This document shows, one piece after another, positions 1-7,651 of a stretch of 64,000 bases of DNA. A model generated the notes under the pieces. That model was not told the DNA's origin. It saw only the letters and a list, made by a program, of their open reading frames with translations, and searched no databases. The stretch's first letter is position 1, and the number at the start of each line of letters is the position of its first letter. The stretch comes from Martinezella tropici (GTDB lineage: Bacteria > Pseudomonadota > Alphaproteobacteria > Rhizobiales > Rhizobiaceae): positions 310,001-374,000 of the forward strand of contig NZ_VNIP01000001.1 of assembly GCF_008370325.1 (NCBI RefSeq), written 5' to 3'. A program made the position numbers and the translations under genes.

Positions 1-111
1 CGCAATCCTCCCAATGTGACATTTTGTGCATGGATCATCGCAGATCGGAAAGCGCTTTGCCAAGTGGCGGCCAGATGCTATTTGCACGCACATATCAATT
101 TTGAGACAAGC

Positions 112-1242
112 ATGGTGAAACACAGGGAAAACCGCCACGGCCAAAAGGCCGCCGGCGGTCTTGGGGCAAAACCCCGGCGCGACATATCAGGCAAGCCGCC
201 GGTAAAGGCCGCGCATGCTTCAAGGCCAGCCAAGCCTTCGCGCGATCATGGCGAGCGTGCGGCCGAGCCGCGTGATGCGGCGACCGCTCCTGCGGCGCCT
301 GAACGCCCGCTGATGACGCGAAGCGGCGAGCGGCCGGCCGAACGTGTGCCCGTTATCCTGGAATCGCTGGGTGCCGGGGATTTTCACCTCATCGACAGCG
401 GCAACGGCCTGAAGCTCGAGCAATACGGTCCCTATCGCATCGTCCGGCCGGAAGCGCAGGCACTGTGGCCGCCGTCGCTTGCCTCCCATGTTTGGGACAA
501 TGCCGATGCTATCTTCACCGGCGATACGGATGAGGACGGTATGGGCCGCTGGCGTTTCCCGCGCGAGGCGCTCGGCGAAACTTGGCCGCTGCAATTGCTC
601 GGCGTCGATTTTCTCGGCCGTTTCACCGCCTTTCGCCATGTCGGCGTCTTCCCGGAGCAGATCGTGCACTGGGCCTGGATGAAAGAGCAGGTCGAGGCGG
701 CGAAAAGGCCGCTGAAGGTCCTGAACCTCTTCGGTTATACCGGCGTCGCGTCGCTGGTGGCGGCCGCTGCGGGCGCGGAAGTGACCCATGTCGACGCCTC
801 CAAGAAGGCGATCGGGTGGGCGCGCGAAAACCAGGCCTTGGGCCGCATGGAAAAGCTGCCGATCCGCTGGATCTGCGAGGATGCGATGAAGTTCATCCTG
901 CGTGAAGAGCGGCGCGGCAACAAATACGACATCATCTTGACCGACCCGCCGAAGTTCGGCCGCGGCCCGAATGGCGAGGTCTGGCATCTGTTCGAGCACC
1001 TGCCGTTGATGCTCGATATCTGCCGCGAGATCCTGTCGCCGAAGGCGCTCGGCCTCGTGCTGACGGCCTATTCCATCCGTGCCAGCTTCTATTCGATCCA
1101 TGAGCTGATGCGCGAGACGATGCGCGGCGCCGGCGGCGCCGTCGAATCCGGCGAGCTGGTCATCCGCGAGGCAGGTCTCGACGGCCGCACGCCGGGCAGG
1201 GCGCTTTCCACCTCTCTCTTCAGCCGCTGGGTGCCGAAATGA
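112..1242 (+). CDS. class I SAM-dependent RNA methyltransferase (RlmI/RlmK-like)
   Basis: A 376-residue protein with a class I Rossmann methyltransferase fold. The SAM-binding motif I (NLFGYTG) is near residue 204 and the catalytic-type motif IV DPPKFGRG near residue 278, a pattern shared with RlmI/RlmK-type 23S rRNA methyltransferases. The first ~65 residues are basic and low in complexity, so the conserved domain begins near the MTRSGERP segment. The frame is open from base 16, but the ATG at 112 gives a more plausible N-terminus. The stop overlaps the start of the next RNA methyltransferase by 4 bases (ATGA), so the two are translationally coupled. Family assignment is firm; the exact modified base cannot be read from the sequence. 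Confidence 0.85.
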   Translation: MVKHRENRHGQKAAGGLGAKPRRDISGKPPVKAAHASRPAKPSRDHGERAAEPRDAATAPAAPERPLMTRSGERPAERVPVILESLGAGDFHLIDSGNGLKLEQYGPYRIVRPEAQALWPPSLASHVWDNADAIFTGDTDEDGMGRWRFPREALGETWPLQLLGVDFLGRFTAFRHVGVFPEQIVHWAWMKEQVEAAKRPLKVLNLFGYTGVASLVAAAAGAEVTHVDASKKAIGWARENQALGRMEKLPIRWICEDAMKFILREERRGNKYDIILTDPPKFGRGPNGEVWHLFEHLPLMLDICREILSPKALGLVLTAYSIRASFYSIHELMRETMRGAGGAVESGELVIREAGLDGRTPGRALSTSLFSRWVPK

Positions 1243-2099
1243 ACCAGGATTTCCGCAATGACGGCCCGCGCAAGGTCGGACAGGTCAAGGAGGTCACCTC
1301 GCTTGCCAATCCGATCGTCAAGGACATCAAGGCACTGACGGTCAAGAAGTCCCGCGAGGAAAGCGGCGCCTTCCTGGCGGAGGGCCTGAAGCTCGTCATC
1401 GACGCGCTCGAGCTCGGCTGGACGATCCGCACGCTGGTCTATGCCAAGGCCGCCAAGGGCAAGCCGCTGGTCGAGCAGGTCGCCGCCAAGACGGTCGCCG
1501 CTGGCGGGCTGGTGCTCGAGGTCAGCGAAAAGATCATCGGCTCCATCACCCGCCGCGACAATCCGCAGATGGTGGTCGGCGTCTTCGAGCAGCGCTGGCG
1601 ACAGCTTCGGGACGTCAAGCCGAAGATGGGCGAAACCTGGGTCGCGCTCGACCGCGTGCGTGATCCCGGCAATCTCGGCACCATCATCCGCACGGCCGAT
1701 GCGGCCGGCGCCTCCGGCGTCATCCTCGTCGGCGAGACCACCGATCCGTTTTCGCTGGAAACCGTGCGCGCCACCATGGGCTCGGTCTTTGCCGTTCCTG
1801 TCGTCAAGGCGACGGCAGAGGAGTTTCTCGCCTGGAAAAAGACGGCCGGTGTTGCCGTCGTCGCCACCCATCTGGCCGGCGCCGTCGATTACCGCACCAT
1901 CGATTACAAGAGGAAGCCCGTCGTCATCCTGATGGGCAACGAGCAGTCCGGCCTGCCGGATGCCCTGGCGAAAGAGGCCGACGCACTTGCCCGCATCCCG
2001 CAGACCGGCCGCGCCGATAGCCTCAATCTGGCGGTCGCGACGGCAGTCATGCTGTTCGAGGCCCGCCGCCATATCCTGACATTGAGCGAGACGCGATGA
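1239..2099 (+). CDS. TrmH/SpoU family RNA 2'-O-ribose methyltransferase
   Basis: A 286-residue SPOUT-class methyltransferase that would transfer a methyl group to a ribose 2'-hydroxyl of rRNA or tRNA. An N-terminal substrate-binding domain ([12 protein letters not shown]... FLAEGLKLV) is followed by the knot domain. The three SpoU motifs are present: [15 protein letters not shown] near residue 141, GNEQSGLP near 234, and the C-terminal [13 protein letters not shown] near 258. It overlaps the upstream methyltransferase by 4 bases and the downstream lspA by 4 bases, giving a tight three-gene operon. The arrangement of N-domain plus SpoU domain resembles RlmB/TsnR-type 23S rRNA enzymes, but the target is unassigned. 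Confidence 0.9.
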   Translation: MNQDFRNDGPRKVGQVKEVTSLANPIVKDIKALTVKKSREESGAFLAEGLKLVIDALELGWTIRTLVYAKAAKGKPLVEQVAAKTVAAGGLVLEVSEKIIGSITRRDNPQMVVGVFEQRWRQLRDVKPKMGETWVALDRVRDPGNLGTIIRTADAAGASGVILVGETTDPFSLETVRATMGSVFAVPVVKATAEEFLAWKKTAGVAVVATHLAGAVDYRTIDYKRKPVVILMGNEQSGLPDALAKEADALARIPQTGRADSLNLAVATAVMLFEARRHILTLSETR

Positions 2100-2614
2100 C
2101 CGAAAGCGAGACCAACGAACAGCCGACTGCGAAGCCGGCCCTGTTTTCACGGCCCCTGCCGATCCTGATCTTCATCGTGGTTGCGGTCATTCTCGACCAG
2201 GCCATCAAGATCATGGTCGATCACTGGCTGCCGCTGCAGGAGATGGTGCCCGTTATTCCGATGCTGGCGCTCTATCGTACCTACAATCTCGGCGTGGCCT
2301 TCTCGATGCTATCAGGCATGGACGGCTGGTTCATCGTCGGCATGCGGCTCGTCATCGTCGCCTTCGTGCTGTGGCTTTGGCGCCGAACGCCCGATCATCG
2401 CTGGCTTGCCCATATGGGCTTTGCCCTGATCATCGCCGGGGCGCTCGGCAATCTGATCGACCGCTTTCTCTACGGTCATGTGATCGACTATATCCTCTTC
2501 CACACGCAGACATGGTCTTTTGCGGTGTTCAATCTCGCCGACAGTTTCATCACCGTCGGGGCAGGCTGCGTCATTCTCGACGAGCTTCTGATGCCGAAAA
2601 GGGCAAAAGCTTAA
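2096..2614 (+). CDS. lspA: signal peptidase II (prolipoprotein signal peptidase)
   Basis: A 172-residue inner-membrane aspartyl protease that removes the signal peptide from diacylglyceryl-modified prolipoproteins. Four hydrophobic segments are visible. The family signatures [14 protein letters not shown] and FNLADSFI are present, with the two catalytic aspartates at Asp131 (VIDY) and Asp149 (NLAD). Length is normal for the family. It starts inside the stop of the TrmH gene (ATGA overlap). The later step of the same pathway, lnt, lies 25 kb downstream in this window. Confidence 0.97.
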   Translation: MTESETNEQPTAKPALFSRPLPILIFIVVAVILDQAIKIMVDHWLPLQEMVPVIPMLALYRTYNLGVAFSMLSGMDGWFIVGMRLVIVAFVLWLWRRTPDHRWLAHMGFALIIAGALGNLIDRFLYGHVIDYILFHTQTWSFAVFNLADSFITVGAGCVILDELLMPKRAKA

Positions 2615-2669
2615 AATTCTAGCGAATCCCTGAAGGCATCGGGAAGGGTGCATGTGTTAGCCAGATTGC

Positions 2670-4958
2670 ATGAGCACTCTGGCAAATCTGCAGCAAAAGC
2701 TTGCCGCAGCCCAAATCCGCGGCCACATGGGACCGATCGAAGGAGCGGCCGAAAACGAGCCGTCGCTCGCGAAACCGATCGCGCCATCGCAGGATGCACT
2801 CCGCGAGCCGGCGTCACCGATAAAGGTGTGGTGGCTGGAAGGCCATTGGCTGAATGGCAGCGGTGTCCTGGCTGGCGCAGCGCTTCTTGCGATCGGCTTT
2901 GCCGGAGGGCCGCTGACGCTTGCAGGCGTTCTTGGTCTTATTGCACTTATGCTTGCCGCTGTCGGCATCTTCAATGCCCGCAGCGCATCGCGCGAGCCTG
3001 CGGTCATCCCAGCCGATTTCAGCGAAAGCGAGCACGATCGTCTTTGGGAACACAGGGAAAGCACCGGCCTGCTTGCCACCATCCACGATGCGCTTGGCGA
3101 CATCGCGGTCACGCGCAGCATCGATCGCCGGATTCTGCATGCCAACGCCACTTTCCGCAAACTGACGGGCAAACCGCATCCGGAAGGCCTGACGCTGGAA
3201 GAAGCCGGCCTCGTATTCCGTGCCGTCACCGACGCAAAACATCAGGACGCCGAAATCGCCACGCCCGAGGGGCGGCGCGTCTTTGCCTGGCACGATGTCA
3301 TGTTCCGCGATCCGACGACGGGGCAATTGTGCATTCAGAGCATTGCGCGCGACGTGACGGAAGAGCGGCAGGCGGCCCGCATGCGCGAGGATGCGCGGCT
3401 GAAGGCCGAATATAACAGCGCGGCCAAGTCGCGGCTGCTCGCCACCGTCAGCCATGAGATTCGCACGCCGCTGTCGGGCATTCTCGGCATGAACCATCTG
3501 CTTGCTCAGACTCCGTTGACCTTGGAACAGGCAAATTACCTGACGGGTATTCGCCAGTCGGGTCATGCGTTGGTGCAGTTGGTCGAAGACCTGCTTGATT
3601 TCTCCACGATCGAGGTCGGTCGCTTCCAGTTGCATCCGCGCAAGGAGGCTTTGCGCCCCTTGCTGGAAGGCGTCATCGAGATGCTCGCCCATCGAGCTCA
3701 TGAAAAGGGCATCGAAATCGCTGCGAGCGTTGCGGCAAAGGTCCCCGAGAGCATGGAATTCGATCCGGCCCGTCTGCGCCAGATCCTGTTCAATGTCATC
3801 GGCAACGCCGTGAAATTCACCCAGACCGGCGGTGTGCTTGTCCGTGTCGACCTCCGGGAACGGGATTTGACGATATCGGTGCGGGATAGCGGCCCCGGCA
3901 TGACCGAGGAAGAACAGGCGCGTGTCTTCGGCGAGTTCGAACAGGCCGGTACGATCGTGGAAAAAAGCGCCGGCACCGGCCTGGGTCTGGCCATTTCCGC
4001 TCGCATCCTGCGCGAATTCGGCGGCAGGCTCAGCGTCGCCAGCGAACGTGGCAAGGGCAGCGAGTTCATCATTTCCTTTCCGGTCGGCCTGGATGCCGAG
4101 GAGAGCGGACATGAGTGGCGCGACATCATGCTCAAAGGATCGCGCGTCCTGCTGCTTGCGCCCGAAGGGGCCGCAAGCGAGGCGATCACGCAAACAATCC
4201 GGACCCTTGGCGGTCACTGCAGGCTGATCGACGTCGGCGAGATGGACGATCTGCTGCGCTCGTTCCCGATGGGCGAGGAAGGGATATGGACGGATCTCAT
4301 CGTCGACCACCGCATGGCGCCTTGGTATTTCAGTGAGGGAAATGCGCTTGCCGTGCCCGGCCTGCGCAAGATCTTTCTGGTCAATCCGGAGGAGCGCAAC
4401 ACCCATCCGCTCGATCTCTTCGATGCCTGGCTCATCCGGCCGCTGCGCGAGCAATCGCTGATCGATGTGCTGAGGGGCCGCATGCGCGGCATGGAAAAGC
4501 GCGATGCCTTTATCGAAGCGGTCTCCGAGATCGGCATAACGACGCCTGAGGCGGAGGATCGCACGCTGGATATCCTGCTTGGCGAGGATGACCCGGTCAA
4601 TGCCATGCTGGTCAGGGCCATGCTCTCCAAGGCCGGCCACAGGGTTCGCCTCGTCGAGGATTTCGACGGTCTTCGCGTTCGCGTCGAAAACGCCGAAACG
4701 CGGCCCGAGGTGCTGGTGATGGATCTCAACATGCCCGGCGGCTCGGGTGCTGCCGTGCTTGCGCAATTGCGGGCCTATGAGCGTCGGCACGGTTTGCCGC
4801 CGCTTCCGATCGTCGTATTGACCGCGGACAGCCGCGATTCGGTCCGCCGCCAGGCTTTGCTGGCCGGGGCCGATGCCGTCATCGTCAAGCCGGTCGATCC
4901 CGAAAAGCTGTCGGCAACGCTGCATGGCCTGTCGAGGTCGGTTTTCGAACGCGCCTAG
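2670..4958 (+). CDS. hybrid sensor histidine kinase with C-terminal receiver
   Basis: A 762-residue kinase. Two hydrophobic segments near residues 60-105 anchor it in the membrane, followed by a PAS-like region (about 130-230) and a HisKA dimerisation domain with the phospho-acceptor in SHEIRTPLSG (His near residue 262). The HATPase domain has an N box (NVIGNAVKF), a DSGPGM box and GTGLGLAIS. A second receiver-like stretch near 490-600 lacks the usual acidic pair, whereas the C-terminal receiver (about 630-755) has the acidic pair, the phospho-acceptor in VMDLNMPGGSG, the Thr of VLTAD and the Lys of VKPVD. It lies 55 bases after lspA. Its partner and signal are unknown; no cognate regulator gene is adjacent. 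Confidence 0.9.
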   Translation: MSTLANLQQKLAAAQIRGHMGPIEGAAENEPSLAKPIAPSQDALREPASPIKVWWLEGHWLNGSGVLAGAALLAIGFAGGPLTLAGVLGLIALMLAAVGIFNARSASREPAVIPADFSESEHDRLWEHRESTGLLATIHDALGDIAVTRSIDRRILHANATFRKLTGKPHPEGLTLEEAGLVFRAVTDAKHQDAEIATPEGRRVFAWHDVMFRDPTTGQLCIQSIARDVTEERQAARMREDARLKAEYNSAAKSRLLATVSHEIRTPLSGILGMNHLLAQTPLTLEQANYLTGIRQSGHALVQLVEDLLDFSTIEVGRFQLHPRKEALRPLLEGVIEMLAHRAHEKGIEIAASVAAKVPESMEFDPARLRQILFNVIGNAVKFTQTGGVLVRVDLRERDLTISVRDSGPGMTEEEQARVFGEFEQAGTIVEKSAGTGLGLAISARILREFGGRLSVASERGKGSEFIISFPVGLDAEESGHEWRDIMLKGSRVLLLAPEGAASEAITQTIRTLGGHCRLIDVGEMDDLLRSFPMGEEGIWTDLIVDHRMAPWYFSEGNALAVPGLRKIFLVNPEERNTHPLDLFDAWLIRPLREQSLIDVLRGRMRGMEKRDAFIEAVSEIGITTPEAEDRTLDILLGEDDPVNAMLVRAMLSKAGHRVRLVEDFDGLRVRVENAETRPEVLVMDLNMPGGSGAAVLAQLRAYERRHGLPPLPIVVLTADSRDSVRRQALLAGADAVIVKPVDPEKLSATLHGLSRSVFERA

Positions 4959-5093
4959 ACATCGTCACGCATCTTCGTATGAAGGTTAAGGAAGCCGGCT
5001 CATCAATGCTCGATAGCGGCTGGCAATACGGCTCAACCTATGGCAATTGCCGCTGCTAAGTTGGGGACGGTGCGTTCATTCGAAAATTGAAAT

Positions 5094-5109
5094 GGGCACA
5101 CTTCTTGCT
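5094..5109 (+). promoter_or_regulatory. possible sigma-54 (-24/-12) promoter upstream of olsB
   Basis: GGGCAC followed after 5 bases by TTGCT matches the RpoN consensus TGGCAC-N5-TTGCW with one mismatch, and the GG and GC dinucleotides are 10 bases apart as required. It sits about 80 bases before the olsB start. No enhancer-binding-protein site was recognised, and the PHO-box promoter just downstream is a competing explanation. Confidence 0.3.
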
Positions 5110-5123
5110 TTTAGCAAAGCTGC

Positions 5124-5157
5124 GTGTCACTTTCCTGTCGCACGAATTTGGTTTATG
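5124..5157 (+). promoter_or_regulatory. PHO-box-like PhoB promoter of olsB
   Basis: Two heptamers, GTGTCAC (5124-5130) and CTGTCGC (5135-5141), are separated by 4 bases and match the PHO box CTGTCAT-N4-CTGTCAT at 10 of 14 positions. A TTTATG -10-like hexamer follows 10 bases later (5152-5157), which is the layout of a PhoB-activated promoter. Ornithine lipid synthesis is induced by phosphate starvation in rhizobia, so the site fits the gene downstream. Confidence 0.6.
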
Positions 5158-5189
5158 GCGCTATATCGGCCCGCAGGGGGAGAATCGCC

Positions 5190-6068
5190 ATGTCCATCGA
5201 AATCTTGAATCGCGAAGCTCAGGGCGAAATGGTTCAGTCTTCAAAGGCAACGGTTGCACCGGTTGCCAGCGATGTGCTCGGACGCATCGGAAATTTAGAA
5301 ACGCGCCTTGCCCGCACGGCGCGTGAAATCGATGCCGCTCAGGCCGTCCGCTATCGCGTTTTCGTCGAGGAGATGAACGCGCAACTGCCGGCCGACGCCA
5401 TGCGTCGCCAGCGTGATATCGACAATTGGGATGCCATTTGCGACCATCTTCTGGTTTTGGACCGTTCGATCGAGGGCGATCCGGAAGACCAGATCGTCGG
5501 CACCTATCGCCTGCTGCGCCAGGAAGTGGCCATGGCCAATGGCGGCTTCTATTCCTCTTCGGAATTCGACATCGACATGCTGCTGGCCCGCCATCCGGAC
5601 AAGCGCTTCATGGAGCTTGGCCGTTCCTGCGTGTTGCCGGCTTACCGGAACAAGCGCACGGTGGAATTGCTGTGGCAAGGCAATTGGGCCTATGCCCTGA
5701 AGCACGGCATGGGCGCGATGATCGGTTGCGCCTCTTTCCCCGGCATTCTGCCGGAGCAGCATGCGTTGGCCCTGTCCTTCCTCTATCACAATGTTGTCGC
5801 CAAGGACGAATGGACAGTCGGTGCTTTACCGTCTCTTGCCCGCAACATGGACTTGATGCCGGTCGAAGCCGTCAATCCGAAAAAGGCGCTCATGGCGATG
5901 CCGCCGCTGATCAAGGGCTATCTGCGCCTCGGTGCCATGGTCGGTTCTACCGCTGTTGTCGATCACGCCTTCAACACGACTGATGTGCTGATCGTCCTGC
6001 CGATCGCCAGCATCTCGGACCGCTACGTCAATTATTACGGTGCGGATGCCGGTCGCTTCGCAAGCTGA
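5190..6068 (+). CDS. olsB: L-ornithine N-alpha-acyltransferase, first step of ornithine lipid synthesis
   Basis: A 292-residue GNAT-fold acyltransferase that transfers a 3-hydroxyacyl chain from acyl carrier protein to ornithine, giving lyso-ornithine lipid. The conserved core is visible: VRYRVFVEEM near residue 55, CDHLLVLD, VGTYRLLRQE, ELGRSCVLPAYRNKRTVELLW and a C-terminal PPLIKGYLRLGA. An upstream in-frame ATG exists at 5124, but ATG 5190 has a strong ribosome-binding site (GGGGGA) and leaves the PHO-box promoter outside the coding region. The second enzyme, olsA, is in the same window at 22.7 kb. It is convergent with the cyclase gene, 6 bases away. Confidence 0.9.
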   Translation: MSIEILNREAQGEMVQSSKATVAPVASDVLGRIGNLETRLARTAREIDAAQAVRYRVFVEEMNAQLPADAMRRQRDIDNWDAICDHLLVLDRSIEGDPEDQIVGTYRLLRQEVAMANGGFYSSSEFDIDMLLARHPDKRFMELGRSCVLPAYRNKRTVELLWQGNWAYALKHGMGAMIGCASFPGILPEQHALALSFLYHNVVAKDEWTVGALPSLARNMDLMPVEAVNPKKALMAMPPLIKGYLRLGAMVGSTAVVDHAFNTTDVLIVLPIASISDRYVNYYGADAGRFAS

Positions 6069-6074
6069 TAGAGC

Positions 6075-7484
6075 TCAAGGGATCACATAAATGTCGATCG
6101 CATCCGTGATGCCGCGCAGCGCGACATGATGTGATTGCGGTTTCAAGCCGCGCGTCGTCAGCAGTTCGGCGGCGCGGGCATTCTCCAGCACCGCACCTGT
6201 GGCAAATATCTCGCTCGATGTCGCCAGATGCTGCACGCGTGAGGCGATATTGACCGTTTGTCCGAAGTAATCCTGCCGCTCGTTCAGGCTGACCGCAATG
6301 CACGGTCCTTCGTGGATGCCGATCTTTAGAAGAAGATCGTCGTTGCCGCGTTCCTCATTGAGGCTGGACATGGCCTCGCGCATCCGCATCGCCGCGGCGA
6401 GCGCCCGGTCCGGCGTCGGGAAAGTGGCCATGACGGCGTCGCCGATGGTTTTGACGACCGCACCGGCCTCCGCACCTACGATTTCGTGCAGGATGCTGAA
6501 GTGTGTCTTGACCAGATCGAAGGCGGCAAGATCCCCGACCCGCTCATAGAGCTCCGTCGAACCACGAAGATCGGTGAAGAGAAAGGTGAGGCTCGCGATT
6601 TTCAGCCGCTGGTTGATGTCGATCGTATCAGTCCGGTATATATCGCGGAAGGTTTGGTTGGAGAGCAGCCGCTTGGCGGTCAGGAATGGCCGGCGTTGGC
6701 CGAGCAACGTATGAAGAGCGTCATTGGCGACGCACACCGATGGCAGGGTGCGGACTTCTGTGTGGTTCTCTATGATGATGCGCAGCGGGCCGGGTCTAAG
6801 CTCGATCGTCTCGTGGTGCCGATGCATGTGATCGAAGACGAGCGAAATGCTTTGCCGCTCCTTGGTTGGTTCGCCCTTTACGTCGATGAACTGCGCGCTA
6901 TGGGTAACCGGTTCAAAAATAATGATGAATTCGGCCGGAAGCTGCAGCGATACGACGGCCTTTTCGCCAGCCGGCAGTTCCAAGACTTCCAACATGAATT
7001 CATCGACCTTTTCCTCATAGCCATCCTCCGGAAGGTCGACGCCCGAACTCCAGTATATCTGGCGAAAATATTCATGAGGCGGCAAATCATGCGGATTGTG
7101 GGCGCCGATATGGCGCAAGCGCGGACTGACGGTGAAGGTGACCTCGACCATCTCGTCGAGTGTCGGCTCATAGCCGGCTGCACATAAGGTACAGCTATAG
7201 GTTTCGCTCTGGACTGACTTCAGCGATGTATTGGCATCCAGCACCCCGCCGCATCCCGGGCACAATACGTTCCAGGACATCTCGAACAGGCCAAGGCGTG
7301 CGGCGTGGAGAAAGGCACTGATGGTTTGTTCTTCGTCGAAGCCATGGTCGCCAGCGAAGGCGAGCGCATTCATGCGGTTAAGCTTGCGGTCGGGCGCCTC
7401 AAGCACCATCCGCTCGATTGCGTCGACGATTTCAGGCCGCGCTGAATGGCGCAGCACTTCGAACAGGGGCTGAGCTTCAGTCAT
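6075..7484 (-). CDS. class III adenylate/guanylate cyclase with N-terminal DUF5939-type domain
   Basis: A 469-residue soluble protein. The C-terminal third is a class III nucleotide cyclase catalytic domain: metal-binding aspartates are in FTDLRGST (Asp305) and KTIGDAVMATF (Asp349), followed by GIHEGP and FGQTVNIASR. The first ~280 residues correspond to what I recognise as the DUF5939-type domain of rhizobial cyclases. This part contains two CxxC pairs (Cys75/78 and Cys98/101) that look like a zinc ribbon. There is no transmembrane segment. It is convergent with olsB, and its 5' side is filled by a palindromic repeat. The input signal is unknown; rhizobia carry many such cyclases. Confidence 0.88.
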   Translation of the reverse strand: MTEAQPLFEVLRHSARPEIVDAIERMVLEAPDRKLNRMNALAFAGDHGFDEEQTISAFLHAARLGLFEMSWNVLCPGCGGVLDANTSLKSVQSETYSCTLCAAGYEPTLDEMVEVTFTVSPRLRHIGAHNPHDLPPHEYFRQIYWSSGVDLPEDGYEEKVDEFMLEVLELPAGEKAVVSLQLPAEFIIIFEPVTHSAQFIDVKGEPTKERQSISLVFDHMHRHHETIELRPGPLRIIIENHTEVRTLPSVCVANDALHTLLGQRRPFLTAKRLLSNQTFRDIYRTDTIDINQRLKIASLTFLFTDLRGSTELYERVGDLAAFDLVKTHFSILHEIVGAEAGAVVKTIGDAVMATFPTPDRALAAAMRMREAMSSLNEERGNDDLLLKIGIHEGPCIAVSLNERQDYFGQTVNIASRVQHLATSSEIFATGAVLENARAAELLTTRGLKPQSHHVALRGITDAIDIYVIP

Positions 7485-7537
7485 CCCCCATTCTACACCT
7501 AATTCATAGGGCAGCCATCATCTTTGTTCGGCGGCCC

Positions 7538-7643
7538 CAGAGTGGTTCAGCTTTTCACCGAATTTCTGAACCACTCTATCTTTTTGTTGTCTCGCAATTC
7601 CGGACGGAAACCGCTGCGCGCTTTTCCTGGAAATTGCTCTAAT
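7538..7643 (-). repeat. bipartite palindromic intergenic repeat (rhizobial mosaic element type)
   Basis: Read on the minus strand, this holds one module with AGAGCAATTTCCAGG paired imperfectly to CCGTCCGGAATTGCG, a short A-rich linker, then a second hairpin whose arms are AGAGTGGTTCAG and CTGAACCACTCT. A closely similar copy lies at 49229-49334 on the other strand. It fills the gap between the cyclase gene and maeB. Confidence 0.75.
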
Positions 7644-7651
7644 GGCAAGAG

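Noticed and set aside
220-1101. Long minus-strand frames opposite the first methyltransferase (and similar ones opposite the kinase, maeB, mutS and murJ genes).
   Set aside because: High GC creates long antisense frames; their composition is repetitive in Arg/Asp/Gly and they lack start signals and domains.
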